Positions 8,251 to 17,563 of a stretch of DNA of 48,621 nt are shown here, one piece after another. Source of the DNA: Acetobacter sp. (GTDB lineage: Bacteria; Pseudomonadota; Alphaproteobacteria; Acetobacterales; Acetobacteraceae); NCBI GenBank assembly GCA_017413025.1, contig JAFPVE010000020.1, forward strand, positions 1 to 48,621. The letters are read 5' to 3'. Within the stretch, counting starts at the first letter, position 1, and each line of letters opens with the position of its first letter. Below the pieces are notes generated by a model. It did no database searches. It was not told the DNA's origin and saw nothing but the letters and a program-made list of their open reading frames with translations. Position numbers and translations under genes: made by a program.

Positions 8251-9075
8251 TTAAAGTTCTGGCTCGACCGCTACAAGAAATAAACCATATTGGTTTGCCA
8301 TAGCCACACATTTTTCTTTCTCTGCGATCAAGACATTCCCTGCTTCAAAAGCAATACCTCGTAAACCAGCCATAGCAGAAATTTCTATCGTTTTTGGTCC
8401 AATCGTTGGCATATCAATGCGCTTTTCCTGCATGGGCTTCAACAGTTTAATAAAAACTCCTCCTTCACCCGGTTGACGGCACTCACCAGCACGCATAAGC
8501 ATACGATCTGTTCCCTCCATAGCTTCTACCGCTAAAACAACACCGTTCTGTACTACGCAACCCTGCCCTATATCCAAAGCCCCTAATGTACGTACAACCG
8601 TAATCCCTTGCTGAATATCTGCCACAGCTTGTGCATCAGGCATAGACTGGCTTAAGACACCAGGTGTCACCATAGAATGTTGCAAAAACTCATGAGCCCC
8701 TCTTACACGAAAACCCTCTTCGCCAAGAATCCGCACTAACGCCGCTAACAAGCCATCATCTCCAGAAAAAAGAGCGCATCCAAGTCGTGTTAAAATACGT
8801 GCTCCTTCTATATCTGGTCGCAAACTCGACAGCGAAGGCCTACGCACAGGACCAATAAGCACCAAATCCGTACATCCATGACGACGCAAAAGCGTCAAAA
8901 TTTGTCCTGCTGCTCCTAATCTTACGTAATCATGAGGCCACGACTCTATAACACTGGCTTCGGCAAAACCTTCAAAGCCAAGAATATAAACTTGATGCCC
9001 TGCCGCATATGCCGATTCAGCAACACGAGCCGGGAGAACACCTTCCCCTGCTAAAATGCCAATCGTTCCCACCAC
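8251..9075 (-). CDS. lpxI: UDP-2,3-diacylglucosamine pyrophosphatase LpxI
   Basis: LpxI cleaves UDP-2,3-diacylglucosamine to 2,3-diacylglucosamine 1-phosphate and UMP in lipid A synthesis. It replaces the unrelated LpxH in most alphaproteobacteria. There are 274 residues. The N-terminal domain starts IGILAGEGVLPARVAE, followed by the VLIGPVRRPSL segment. The C-terminal domain contains QGCVVQNGVVLAVEAMEGTD and the PTIGPKTIE region, all characteristic of the family (formerly DUF1009). It follows lpxA by 26 bases. Downstream one would expect lpxB in many relatives; here rpmH comes next. Confidence 0.92.
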   Translation of the reverse strand: MVGTIGILAGEGVLPARVAESAYAAGHQVYILGFEGFAEASVIESWPHDYVRLGAAGQILTLLRRHGCTDLVLIGPVRRPSLSSLRPDIEGARILTRLGCALFSGDDGLLAALVRILGEEGFRVRGAHEFLQHSMVTPGVLSQSMPDAQAVADIQQGITVVRTLGALDIGQGCVVQNGVVLAVEAMEGTDRMLMRAGECRQPGEGGVFIKLLKPMQEKRIDMPTIGPKTIEISAMAGLRGIAFEAGNVLIAEKEKCVAMANQYGLFLVAVEPEL

Positions 9076-9101
9076 TCACCTCACACCGCCTCATCGACTC
9101 T

Positions 9102-9914
9102 CTAATCCATATCACACCATGCTGGACGAACAAGTCCACGACGGCTAGGTACATCAATAAACTCTACAATCTCACGAATACGTAAATCATTAAACAACTG
9201 CCTTACAGACTCAAGCCGGTTTAAAAATGGTAATTTTTTGCCTTTTTTAGGATAAAGTGTCAAAAACGCACGACGAAGACGATGAATCTCTTCGGAACTA
9301 ACACCGTGACGACGTAACCATATCCAATGTAACCCGATTAATCTCGCTCTATTTCCCAAAACACTTCCATAGGGAATAACATCCGCCTCAACCCCTGTAA
9401 CACCACCAACAAGTGCTGCGCGACCAATTCTAACAAATTGATGAATAGCGGCAGCCCCCATAATGCGTGCATCCTCGTCAATTCTAACATGCCCCCCCAC
9501 GAGCACATTATTAACGATAACTACACGATCACCAATCACACAATCATGTGCAACGTGAGCACCCGCCATAATCAAAACATCTGAACCAATGCGTGTTATA
9601 CCATCTCCTATGACCGTGCCACGATGAATAGTAACATGCTCGCGTATAATTGCACGAGATCCTACCTCACAAGAGGTTGGCTCATTGTTATACTTAAGAT
9701 CTTGTGGTGCCATACCTACTGTACAAAAAGGGAAATAACGCGATCCAGCTCCTAACCGCGTATGCCCATCAATGACAACATGAGACATTAACTCAACATT
9801 ATCTTCAATAGTCACATCTGCCCCAACACAACACCAAGGTCCAATAGATACCCCTTGACCAATTTGTGCACCAGAAGCAACACACGCTGTAGGATGAATA
9901 ACTGTTTTCCTCAT
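9102..9914 (-). CDS. lpxA: Acyl-ACP--UDP-N-acetylglucosamine O-acyltransferase
   Basis: LpxA carries out the first step of lipid A synthesis, 3-O-acylation of UDP-GlcNAc from acyl-ACP. I chose the ATG at 9914 (protein starting MRKTVIHPTA, 270 residues). An upstream GTG at 9938 would add eight residues that the family lacks. Left-handed beta-helix hexapeptide repeats run from about residue 8 to 190, including SHVVIDGHT, the LKYNNEPTS loop and IREHVTIHRGT. The catalytic histidine lies in AGAHVAHDCVIGD. The C-terminal helical domain begins near GLHWIWLRRHGVS. It shares the block with fabZ and lpxD, as in most Gram-negatives. Confidence 0.95.
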   Translation of the reverse strand: MRKTVIHPTACVASGAQIGQGVSIGPWCCVGADVTIEDNVELMSHVVIDGHTRLGAGSRYFPFCTVGMAPQDLKYNNEPTSCEVGSRAIIREHVTIHRGTVIGDGITRIGSDVLIMAGAHVAHDCVIGDRVVIVNNVLVGGHVRIDEDARIMGAAAIHQFVRIGRAALVGGVTGVEADVIPYGSVLGNRARLIGLHWIWLRRHGVSSEEIHRLRRAFLTLYPKKGKKLPFLNRLESVRQLFNDLRIREIVEFIDVPSRRGLVRPAWCDMD

Positions 9915-10036
9915 TTCACCCGTGATTACAAACACCACTACTCTCTCACGCAGATACTACTGCATTATTAAAACCAACGTCACTTATAACTCATAAAGAG
10001 AGCTATAACACAAAACCTAACAAATTCGAATTGTTT

Positions 10037-10525
10037 TTACCCAGCTATCATCGCACTAAAAGAGGCCTCAGCAACCACAACGCCATCAACACGCGCTTTC
10101 CCAACAAAACGCCAAACATTCGCACGATGTCGTTCCTTTACAACATGAATACGTAACTGATCACCAGGCTCAACAGGACGACGAAATTTTGCATTATCAA
10201 TCGTCATAAAATAAACAAGTTTACCATCAAACGCTTCACCAAGTGTTAAAACTACCAATGTCGCTGCCGTCTGTGCCATAGCCTCTACAATCAGCACACC
10301 CGGCATAACTGGTATTTCTGGAAAATGCCCCTGAAAAAACGGTTCATTAACCGAAACATTCTTAATCCCTGTCGCCTCTTCTCCAAGAAGAATATCTTCT
10401 ATCCTATCCACGAGAAGAAAAGGATACCGATGAGGAATTGCCCGCATAATACGAGTAACATTAATCCGATCAATTTTTTGATCGTTACCGTGCTGTTTAA
10501 TTTCTATGTCCACCAAGACCACCAT
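10037..10525 (-). CDS. fabZ: (3R)-hydroxyacyl-ACP dehydratase FabZ
   Basis: FabZ dehydrates beta-hydroxyacyl-ACP in fatty-acid elongation and competes with LpxA/LpxD for hydroxyacyl-ACP. This hot-dog-fold protein has 162 residues. The catalytic histidine is in IPHRYPFLLVDRI, and the catalytic glutamate helix is MPGVLIVEAMAQTAA. GHFPEIPVMPG is also diagnostic. The N-terminus is about 15 residues longer than the E. coli protein; the next in-frame ATG is at IMRAIPHR, so a shorter start is possible. It lies between lpxD and lpxA, the usual position. Confidence 0.94.
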   Translation of the reverse strand: MVVLVDIEIKQHGNDQKIDRINVTRIMRAIPHRYPFLLVDRIEDILLGEEATGIKNVSVNEPFFQGHFPEIPVMPGVLIVEAMAQTAATLVVLTLGEAFDGKLVYFMTIDNAKFRRPVEPGDQLRIHVVKERHRANVWRFVGKARVDGVVVAEASFSAMIAG

Positions 10526-10565
10526 ATTTTACTCAAGAAAACTCATTTTTGCGCTACACCACAAA

Positions 10566-11657
10566 CTATATTAAATCAGAACTCCCCCTGACAAGTTTAG
10601 ACCATTTTTTCGACAACTTACGTAATACAGCCACATTACGAAAAAACTCACGAACTGGCATAGCAGGGCTACCGATAACATCTTGACCAGCTTCCACATC
10701 TGACATTACACCACATTGCGCACCGACACGTACCTTATTACCAATACGAATATGCCCCACAAGACCTGCCTGCGCTGCTACCGTTACATAATCTTCTAAA
10801 ACAGTAGAACCAGAAATACCTGCTTGAGAGACCACAATACAACAACGTCCCATTTGAACATTATGACCTATTTGTACCAAATTATCAATCCGTGAACCAG
10901 CACCAATAATTGTATCGTTTACAGACCCACGATCAATCGTACTATTCGCACCAATCTCAACATCATCTTCTAAAATAACACGTCCAAGATGTGGCATTGT
11001 TTCAAAAGAAACAGGGCCCAAAGCAAAACCAAAACCATCCTGACCAATACGAGAACCATGTGAAACAGTCACACGATTACCCACAAGCGCATAACTCATA
11101 CTGACATGACTACCAATCCGACATGCTTGCCCTAAACGCACGCCCGCACCAATAATAGTATGTGCCCCAATAAAACAGCCTGCTCCCACCTCAACATTAT
11201 CTCCAATAACAGCAAAGGCTTCAATCTGGGCAGAAGGATCAATAAGCGCCGTAGAGGCTACACTCGCTGTCGCATGCACACCAGGAATAACTGCAGAAGA
11301 CGGGTAAAATAAACGAGCAACACGTGACCAAGCAAGATAAGGATCAGACGTTACCAAAGCAACACAATGACTAGGCACCCGCTTTATAAAATCCGACTCT
11401 ACAATAACAAGACCCGCTTGTGTTTGATCAAGCAATGAGAGATAACGACGATTATCAAGAAAGCTGACATCTCTCATACTTGCCGCTTGAATCGGTGCAA
11501 TTCCTACATACCCACCCGCAGGCTCAATACCTCCATCTTTTCTGGGCACCACTTTTGCCTTAGCAATATCAGCCAAAACAGCAGCAGAAAAAGGACCTTT
11601 TGCTTTTGCAAAAAAACGCGGATCTGCTACGACAAACGATCTATCACACGTAGTCAT
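10566..11657 (-). CDS. lpxD: UDP-3-O-acylglucosamine N-acyltransferase
   Basis: LpxD adds the N-linked hydroxyacyl chain to UDP-3-O-acylglucosamine. It has 363 residues. The N-terminal uridine-binding domain (about 1-115) includes VALVTSDPYLAWSRVARLF. A long hexapeptide-repeat beta-helix follows (about 120-310), and the C-terminal helix is near FFRNVAVLRKLSKK. The catalytic histidine is visible in VQIGHNVQMGR, and GQDGFGFA is the conserved LpxD segment. The gene starts two bases after the ompH stop, so the two are translationally linked. Confidence 0.95.
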   Translation of the reverse strand: MTTCDRSFVVADPRFFAKAKGPFSAAVLADIAKAKVVPRKDGGIEPAGGYVGIAPIQAASMRDVSFLDNRRYLSLLDQTQAGLVIVESDFIKRVPSHCVALVTSDPYLAWSRVARLFYPSSAVIPGVHATASVASTALIDPSAQIEAFAVIGDNVEVGAGCFIGAHTIIGAGVRLGQACRIGSHVSMSYALVGNRVTVSHGSRIGQDGFGFALGPVSFETMPHLGRVILEDDVEIGANSTIDRGSVNDTIIGAGSRIDNLVQIGHNVQMGRCCIVVSQAGISGSTVLEDYVTVAAQAGLVGHIRIGNKVRVGAQCGVMSDVEAGQDVIGSPAMPVREFFRNVAVLRKLSKKWSKLVRGSSDLI

Positions 11658-11659
11658 AC

Positions 11660-12568
11660 CTACTTCCGTACAGTAGGTTTCTGTCCAACAGATGCTGGTT
11701 TTACCACTGGTGGTGGACCAGTTCTTGGTAACTGTGCGTTAGCATCAGCTGTCGTAGGCATTTTACCAGACTTCGCCAACACTTCTGGATCAACATTAGG
11801 ACCAGGAATAAAAACAGTAGGAAGCACTTTATTAAGACGAAGTGCTACCTCGTTTGTAATATCTTGACCATCAACATGAAGAGCAACTTGTTCACTATGT
11901 AGCACCAAATTCATACCATGAGCTGTTGCCACCTTTTGAAGCACACTCACTAACTCACGCTCAATTTGCCCTAAAGAAACTTGTGCAGCCTCTTGGATAA
12001 TACGATTGCGATTTTGAAAAATTCGTTGTTCTTTTAGAACACGAGCCTGTAAACTACGTTCACGCTCTTGTATCTGGCTTGGCGTCAAAGACTGTGCTTG
12101 AGCCTGAAGTTTTTGTTGCTCACGACGCCAAATAGCTTGTTCTTTTCGAACATCTCGCGTTAACAAATCGCGACGAGCCCCTAAAACATTCTCAACCTGC
12201 ATCGCAGCCAAAGACTGACGCATGACACCATCAACACTAATAACACCTATAACTGCTACAGGCGGTGGCGCACCTTTAGGAATATTAGGTACAGCAGGAA
12301 TAGGTGGCAACGGCAAAACAGGTGGTGCACGTTCTTCAGATTGCCCATTTTGATTATCTACATCCTGCGAAGGTACTGACACATGGTGACGCGTAGATAT
12401 CACACGATGTGATATCGCTTGATCAGCGGAGGAAGGCGGCGAATGCGTCGCTTTAGGCACAAACCACCCCTGCCCTCCATCTGCATAAGCATCAGAAAGC
12501 TTACCAGACGAAACTGATAAAAAAATACCCCCTAACAACAAAACTAATTTCAAAGGCAAACGCATCAT
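11660..12568 (-). CDS. OmpH/Skp-family periplasmic chaperone with proline-rich extensions
   Basis: This is the likely periplasmic chaperone (Skp/OmpH) delivering outer-membrane proteins to BamA. A signal peptide occupies about residues 1-29 (LKLVLLLGGIFLSVSSG...AYADG). The central coiled-coil OmpH domain, roughly 102-235, starts at AVIGVISVDGVMRQS and is rich in Gln and Lys/Arg, typical of Skp tentacles. The protein is 302 residues, against about 160-220 usually. The excess is a low-complexity segment at 30-100 with many prolines (PPVLPLPPIPAVP) and a Pro-rich tail (PRTGPPPVVKPASV). Its position between bamA and lpxD is the conserved one for skp and supports the call. Confidence 0.85.
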   Translation of the reverse strand: MMRLPLKLVLLLGGIFLSVSSGKLSDAYADGGQGWFVPKATHSPPSSADQAISHRVISTRHHVSVPSQDVDNQNGQSEERAPPVLPLPPIPAVPNIPKGAPPPVAVIGVISVDGVMRQSLAAMQVENVLGARRDLLTRDVRKEQAIWRREQQKLQAQAQSLTPSQIQERERSLQARVLKEQRIFQNRNRIIQEAAQVSLGQIERELVSVLQKVATAHGMNLVLHSEQVALHVDGQDITNEVALRLNKVLPTVFIPGPNVDPEVLAKSGKMPTTADANAQLPRTGPPPVVKPASVGQKPTVRK

Positions 12569-12574
12569 ACTACC

Positions 12575-14998
12575 TCAAAATCGCTGACCAAAACCAAAAC
12601 GGAAAAGTTGCTTGACATCTTCAGGAGACTTCAGTACCGGCTCACCCACATTAATATTCAAGATACCAAACGGGCTTTTCCAAAGAATACCAGCACCAAC
12701 GCTTACCCTCGGCCTCAAGGTATCACCTGAAATAGGTGTATAAAAGCTGCCAGCTGTAAGAGGGTTTGTATAAAGATGCTTAACACGAACCCCAGCAAGA
12801 CTACCAAAATCTGAAAAGACGTGTCCATAAACACCCATTGCCGTTAAAAATGGTATTGGGAAGTTTAACTGAACAGAACCATCATACATAAAACGTCCAC
12901 CAATAAAATTCTCTTCCTCATGACCCGGCGTAGCTACTGTACGAGGACCAACACCCCCGTACATAAAACCGCGTAAATTATTACCCCCTAAATAGAAGTT
13001 ATCCATAATATTTCGCTGCCCATTACCCCAGTTAGCAAGCTCCCCAACACCCACACGAAATGCCAACGTCCAATAATGACTATTCGTCAAACTATCCAAT
13101 GGAATAAAATACGCAGCTTTAATCCTAGCACGGAAAAAACGTTCATTTCCACCTAGACCCGCAAAAGTACCACCCACAGTCACATAATACCCACTGTGGG
13201 GCAATATACGAGAATCCCGCCTATCATACATAAAGACTGTTCTCAATTCGGAAAGCACGTTTTTCCCCTGCTGATCAAGCAAATACCAAGAAGCATCACT
13301 ATTAACACCATTAAGCCAACGCTGAAGAAGAGTGTAATTCCATGATTGAGATAAATAACGGTTAAAAGCATACCCCATACGAAGATCAATACCATAGCGA
13401 CCTTCCTGATAGTTCTGGTACCACATATAGTGATTTTGAACAAAGTAAATATCACTTCCCACAACCATATTACGTCCCAAAAAGGACGGATCGGTTACAG
13501 AGAGATCTGCTTGTCTTTGATACATAGACATCGTCCCAGAAAAACCGGCACTAATTCCAGTTCCGAGTAAATTTCTTTGCCTTATCCCAATATTCCCGAT
13601 AACACCTACGTTCGTCGAATACCCCCCACCTGCCGAGAATTGACCTGTCGGCCTTTCGTGCACATTCAGCGCAACATTCACTTTATCAGAAGCCGAACCA
13701 CGTGAATCAGAAATATCAACTTTTTTAAAGTAGCCCATATCCTTAACACTCATCTTAGCATATTTTTTATAACTCGGTGTGTAAGGATCTCCTTCTGCGA
13801 ATGGAAGTCTCTGTCGGATTACTCTATCTTCAGTAACCGTGTTCCCATTAATATCAAGACGCTCGATATAACGACGCGGTCCCTCACTCACATCAAACAG
13901 CAAATTAACAATATGTCTCTCAGGATTACGCGCAATAATAGGACGCACACGTGCAAAAGGATGCCCATCAGCCTGAAGTTCTTCTTCCATATCTGTTGCA
14001 TTATCTTGCACAGCTTTACCGTTGTACCACTGATGTGGAAAAAGTTCTATATATTTCCGCAAAGATTTAGCCGGCACACGATTTAAACTAGAACGAATAT
14101 CAATCTTCCCTAAACGATAACGAATACCCTCTTTGAAATCAAACGTCACATAAAAAGATTTACGATCCGGAGATAATTCTCCCTTTACGTTTTTAATCTG
14201 AAAATCAACATATCCATTTTTTAAATAGTAATGACGCAATAACTCAGCATCGTATTTAACACGTTCAGGATTATACAAATCTGACGACGAAAAAAAACGA
14301 TACCACGCTGCTTCTTTCGAAGAAATAACACCAGATAAAGTAGCAGCACTAAAAGCTTTATTACCTACGAAAGCAATTTTACGAATAACAGTCTTAGGAC
14401 CTTCATCAATCTTAAAAATTACATCTACACGATGATGTGCTAATTTAACAATCTGAGGTATTACTACCGCAGAAAAACGACCTTTTTCAGCATAAAGATC
14501 CAGAATACGTTGCCGATCATCACCAACAGTTTCAGCCGAAAACACAGTTTTTGGCTTAAGAAAAAGCACTTTACGAAGATCATCATCTTTAAGTGCATAA
14601 TTTCCTTCAAAAACAATACGATTAACAATCGGATTTTCACGCAATCTTACAATCAAAACATCTCCCTTGCGCCGCAAGACCACGTCCTTAAATAAACCCG
14701 TTGCGTATAAAGTTTTAAGAGATCGATCAAGATTATCTTGATTAAACGGATCCCCTGGTCGTACAACCATATAAGACAAAACAGTGTTTGTCTCGATACG
14801 TGTATTTCCGATAACCCGAATACTCTTGATATTTCCACTCGATTGATCATGATCCCCACTATGTTCAACCAAATCAGACGTTTGCTTACCAGTTAATAAC
14901 CTTGAATCCGCCTGTGCCCTATCCCACGTTGTACCAAAAGACAACATACAAATAGAAGTAAGCAAAACTGAGCGACAAACTCTCAAGTTATTCTCCAA
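12575..14998 (-). CDS. bamA: Outer membrane protein assembly factor BamA
   Basis: BamA is the essential core of the BAM complex that folds beta-barrels into the outer membrane. There are 807 residues. A signal peptide ends near RAQA-DS (about residue 31). Five POTRA domains span about 57-445 (first, IKSIRVIGNTRIETNTVLSY; last ends before GQFSAGGGYST). The 16-strand barrel runs to a terminal aromatic signature, FRFGFGQRF. The GGNNLRGFMYGGVGPR segment corresponds to the conserved VRGF-type barrel loop (here LRGF). Downstream are ompH and lpxD; rseP lies upstream across a 142-base spacer. Confidence 0.96.
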   Translation of the reverse strand: MENNLRVCRSVLLTSICMLSFGTTWDRAQADSRLLTGKQTSDLVEHSGDHDQSSGNIKSIRVIGNTRIETNTVLSYMVVRPGDPFNQDNLDRSLKTLYATGLFKDVVLRRKGDVLIVRLRENPIVNRIVFEGNYALKDDDLRKVLFLKPKTVFSAETVGDDRQRILDLYAEKGRFSAVVIPQIVKLAHHRVDVIFKIDEGPKTVIRKIAFVGNKAFSAATLSGVISSKEAAWYRFFSSSDLYNPERVKYDAELLRHYYLKNGYVDFQIKNVKGELSPDRKSFYVTFDFKEGIRYRLGKIDIRSSLNRVPAKSLRKYIELFPHQWYNGKAVQDNATDMEEELQADGHPFARVRPIIARNPERHIVNLLFDVSEGPRRYIERLDINGNTVTEDRVIRQRLPFAEGDPYTPSYKKYAKMSVKDMGYFKKVDISDSRGSASDKVNVALNVHERPTGQFSAGGGYSTNVGVIGNIGIRQRNLLGTGISAGFSGTMSMYQRQADLSVTDPSFLGRNMVVGSDIYFVQNHYMWYQNYQEGRYGIDLRMGYAFNRYLSQSWNYTLLQRWLNGVNSDASWYLLDQQGKNVLSELRTVFMYDRRDSRILPHSGYYVTVGGTFAGLGGNERFFRARIKAAYFIPLDSLTNSHYWTLAFRVGVGELANWGNGQRNIMDNFYLGGNNLRGFMYGGVGPRTVATPGHEEENFIGGRFMYDGSVQLNFPIPFLTAMGVYGHVFSDFGSLAGVRVKHLYTNPLTAGSFYTPISGDTLRPRVSVGAGILWKSPFGILNINVGEPVLKSPEDVKQLFRFGFGQRF

Positions 14999-15140
14999 TC
15001 GATCAGAAACTTAATACAAACTTCACACAATAATAAAAACACTTTTCTGTAGACCCTTCTTATCCCTATCTATTAAGAAGTTACATAGTATGATTCCTTA
15101 CCCTTACTATTAATTTAATAGATCGAAATAGATCGAATTT

Positions 15141-16271
15141 TCAACTAAACTCATAAAATAATCTCTTAAATACACCAAAACTTGCCAAATCATTTATTAT
15201 AGAAAATAGAAAAATACCTACCAAAAACACAAAGCCAACACTAAAACTCACCTCTTGTAACCGTTTTGACATAGGTTTACCTCTCACTGCTTCTATGGCA
15301 TAAACAACAAGACGCCCACCATCAAGAAGAGGAATAGGAAAAAGGTTAATTAAGCCTAAATTTACCGATAATACCGCGATCAACCAGAGCAAACTTGCAA
15401 AACCATCTTGTGCCGCTTTCCCAGAAAGTTGTGCAATCTTAAGTGGTCCCCCTAAATCCTTTACAGAATGTCCACCTGTTAGAATCGACCACAGACCAAA
15501 CAAGGCTTGTTTCGTGGTATCCCACGTTTCCTGACCGCCTGATACTATAGCTGGTAACATAGGTAAAGGCGCCAATGTCTCCACAGCAAAAACAACACCA
15601 ATTTGTCCTTTATGTCGTAAATTAACGACTCCTTTAGCATTTGATGCTACTCCAAGCGTAATAGGTAGCACAATACTATGCCCTTCTCGCTGAACTGTTA
15701 AAGTTGTAGTTACACCCGCTTGCCCCATTAAATGATCTAGCAGATCATTCACTGTTGTAATACGATCTTGACCAAGACGTTGAATAACATCACCTGGTTT
15801 CACGCCGGCATGTGCTGCAGCACTTCCTTGGATGACAGACATCACTTTATTACTCACCTGCGTCTTTCCAACCGTAGCAGAAAGAAGTGCAAAAATCACA
15901 AAAGCAAGAATAAAGTTAAAAAAAGGTCCCGCAAAAATGACAAGAGCACGCGCCCCTATAGGTTTATCATGAAAGGTACGTCCTGCAATCCAAGAAGCTT
16001 TTTGTTCCTCTGAAGCATCTTCTGGATCTTCAAATCCATGCGGGCGAACATATCCCCCTACCGGCACAACACAAAGACGCCATTCTGTCCCTACACGATC
16101 ATGCCATTTAACAATCGCTGGTCCAAAACCTATAGAAAACACATCAATGTGTACTCCACACCAACGTGCCACCAAATAATGACCCAGTTCGTGAACCATG
16201 ACAAGAACACATAACACGAACGAAAAAGATATAAACAATCGTAAATAATCGTGTATCATCGTGATTGACAT
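15141..16271 (-). CDS. rseP: Site-2 zinc metalloprotease RseP (S2P family)
   Basis: This intramembrane protease cleaves anti-sigma factors and signal-peptide remnants within the inner membrane. The zinc-binding HELGH is in VHELGHYLVARW (first membrane helix), and the third ligand region is NLFPIPLLDGGRLV in a late helix. One PDZ domain is visible in the middle (AAAHAGVKPGDVIQRLG); E. coli has two. I chose the ATG at 16271 (MSITMIHDY, 376 residues). The longer frame to 16328 would overlap the end of dxr and adds no family-like sequence; the ATG at 16259 is also possible. It follows dxr by 19 bases. Confidence 0.92.
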   Translation of the reverse strand: MSITMIHDYLRLFISFSFVLCVLVMVHELGHYLVARWCGVHIDVFSIGFGPAIVKWHDRVGTEWRLCVVPVGGYVRPHGFEDPEDASEEQKASWIAGRTFHDKPIGARALVIFAGPFFNFILAFVIFALLSATVGKTQVSNKVMSVIQGSAAAHAGVKPGDVIQRLGQDRITTVNDLLDHLMGQAGVTTTLTVQREGHSIVLPITLGVASNAKGVVNLRHKGQIGVVFAVETLAPLPMLPAIVSGGQETWDTTKQALFGLWSILTGGHSVKDLGGPLKIAQLSGKAAQDGFASLLWLIAVLSVNLGLINLFPIPLLDGGRLVVYAIEAVRGKPMSKRLQEVSFSVGFVFLVGIFLFSIINDLASFGVFKRLFYEFS

Positions 16272-16290
16272 TATCAGCAAACCACTACTT

Positions 16291-17448
16291 TTACAAAGAA
16301 AAGGTAGCCACCTTTTCCAATGCAACACACCGCGCTTGCTTATCCCAATGTAGCACAGCCTCTAACGTATCGGCAGAAGGTGTGCCTAAAACATTCATAA
16401 CATCCTCTACAAGCCGCGCTATATCTAGAAAACCTATTTGTTCTTTAAGAAAAGCATCCACAGCAATCTCATTAGCAGCAGATAAAATAGCAGGAGCAGC
16501 ACCTCCTTCACGGAGTGCTTGACGTGCCAAACGTAAAGCAGGAAATCTGAACGCATCCGGATTACTAAAATCTAACCTACTCAATACTGCCAAATCTAAA
16601 TGTGATGATGTTGTCACCATCCGATGTGGCCAAGCAAGAGCATGTGCTATAGGAATACGCATATCCGCTGTTCCCATTTGTGCAAGAATACTACCATCGG
16701 AATACTGCACAAGACCATGTACTATAGACTGTGGATGCACAAGTACATCAATCCTATCTTCTGTTAAAGAGAAAAGACGCGCAGCCTCTATAATTTCCAA
16801 CCCTTTATTGAACATAGTTGCCGAATCAATACTAATTTTACTGCCCATCTCCCATGTCGGATGTTTCAGTGCTTGAGCAGGTGTCGCAGAACGCATCATA
16901 TCTAGCGTAGCATTACGAAACGGACCACCAGAAGCCGTCAAAATAATTTTTACAATATCTTCGAAACATTGCCCCTGCATCGCTTGGAAAATAGCATTAT
17001 GTTCTGAATCAACGGGCAATAGTGTACTTCCCCCTTCTTCTACAGCCCGTAACATCACATCGCCGGCGCACACCAGAGCTTCCTTATTAGCAAGCGCAAT
17101 ACTTCCTCCATTACGCACAGCAGCAAGAATAGGCTCTAACCCAGCTGTTCCCGTAATGGCAGCCATTGTCCAATCTACAGATAAGGCTGCTGCATCAATA
17201 ACAGCCTGCCGCCCACATGCAACTTGAATCTTACTCCCGGACAGAAGATCACGTAACTCTTTTACCGCTTTTTCATCAGCAAGGACAGCGAGTTCTACAT
17301 TCAAACTAAGTGCCTGTTCTGCTAAACGAACAGCATTAGTACCACCCACTAATGCACGCACACGATACTGATCACGCGCCTGCTCAAGAAGATTTACCGT
17401 CGAACAGCCAATACTCCCTGTACTTCCTAAAACGGTTACTGTTCTCAT
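16291..17448 (-). CDS. dxr: 1-deoxy-D-xylulose 5-phosphate reductoisomerase
   Basis: Dxr converts DXP to 2-C-methylerythritol 4-phosphate, the committed step of MEP isoprenoid synthesis, which supplies the substrate for UppS encoded nearby. There are 385 residues. The NADPH-binding loop GSTGSIGCST is at the N-terminus. Also visible are LANKEALVCAG, the metal-binding DSEHNAIFQ, the LTASGGPFR loop, the hallmark HPTWEMGSKISIDSATMFNKG region (written in part), and VHPQSIVHG. The length is normal and the frame is intact. Confidence 0.96.
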   Translation of the reverse strand: MRTVTVLGSTGSIGCSTVNLLEQARDQYRVRALVGGTNAVRLAEQALSLNVELAVLADEKAVKELRDLLSGSKIQVACGRQAVIDAAALSVDWTMAAITGTAGLEPILAAVRNGGSIALANKEALVCAGDVMLRAVEEGGSTLLPVDSEHNAIFQAMQGQCFEDIVKIILTASGGPFRNATLDMMRSATPAQALKHPTWEMGSKISIDSATMFNKGLEIIEAARLFSLTEDRIDVLVHPQSIVHGLVQYSDGSILAQMGTADMRIPIAHALAWPHRMVTTSSHLDLAVLSRLDFSNPDAFRFPALRLARQALREGGAAPAILSAANEIAVDAFLKEQIGFLDIARLVEDVMNVLGTPSADTLEAVLHWDKQARCVALEKVATFSL

Positions 17449-17563
17449 TATTTCCCTATTTCTCGACTTAAAATTAAAATACAGACATCGCTACACAAAC
17501 ACTAGCAAGTCATTCTAAAATATTAAAATGACAACACTTTTACCAAAAGCAAAATGATATCCC

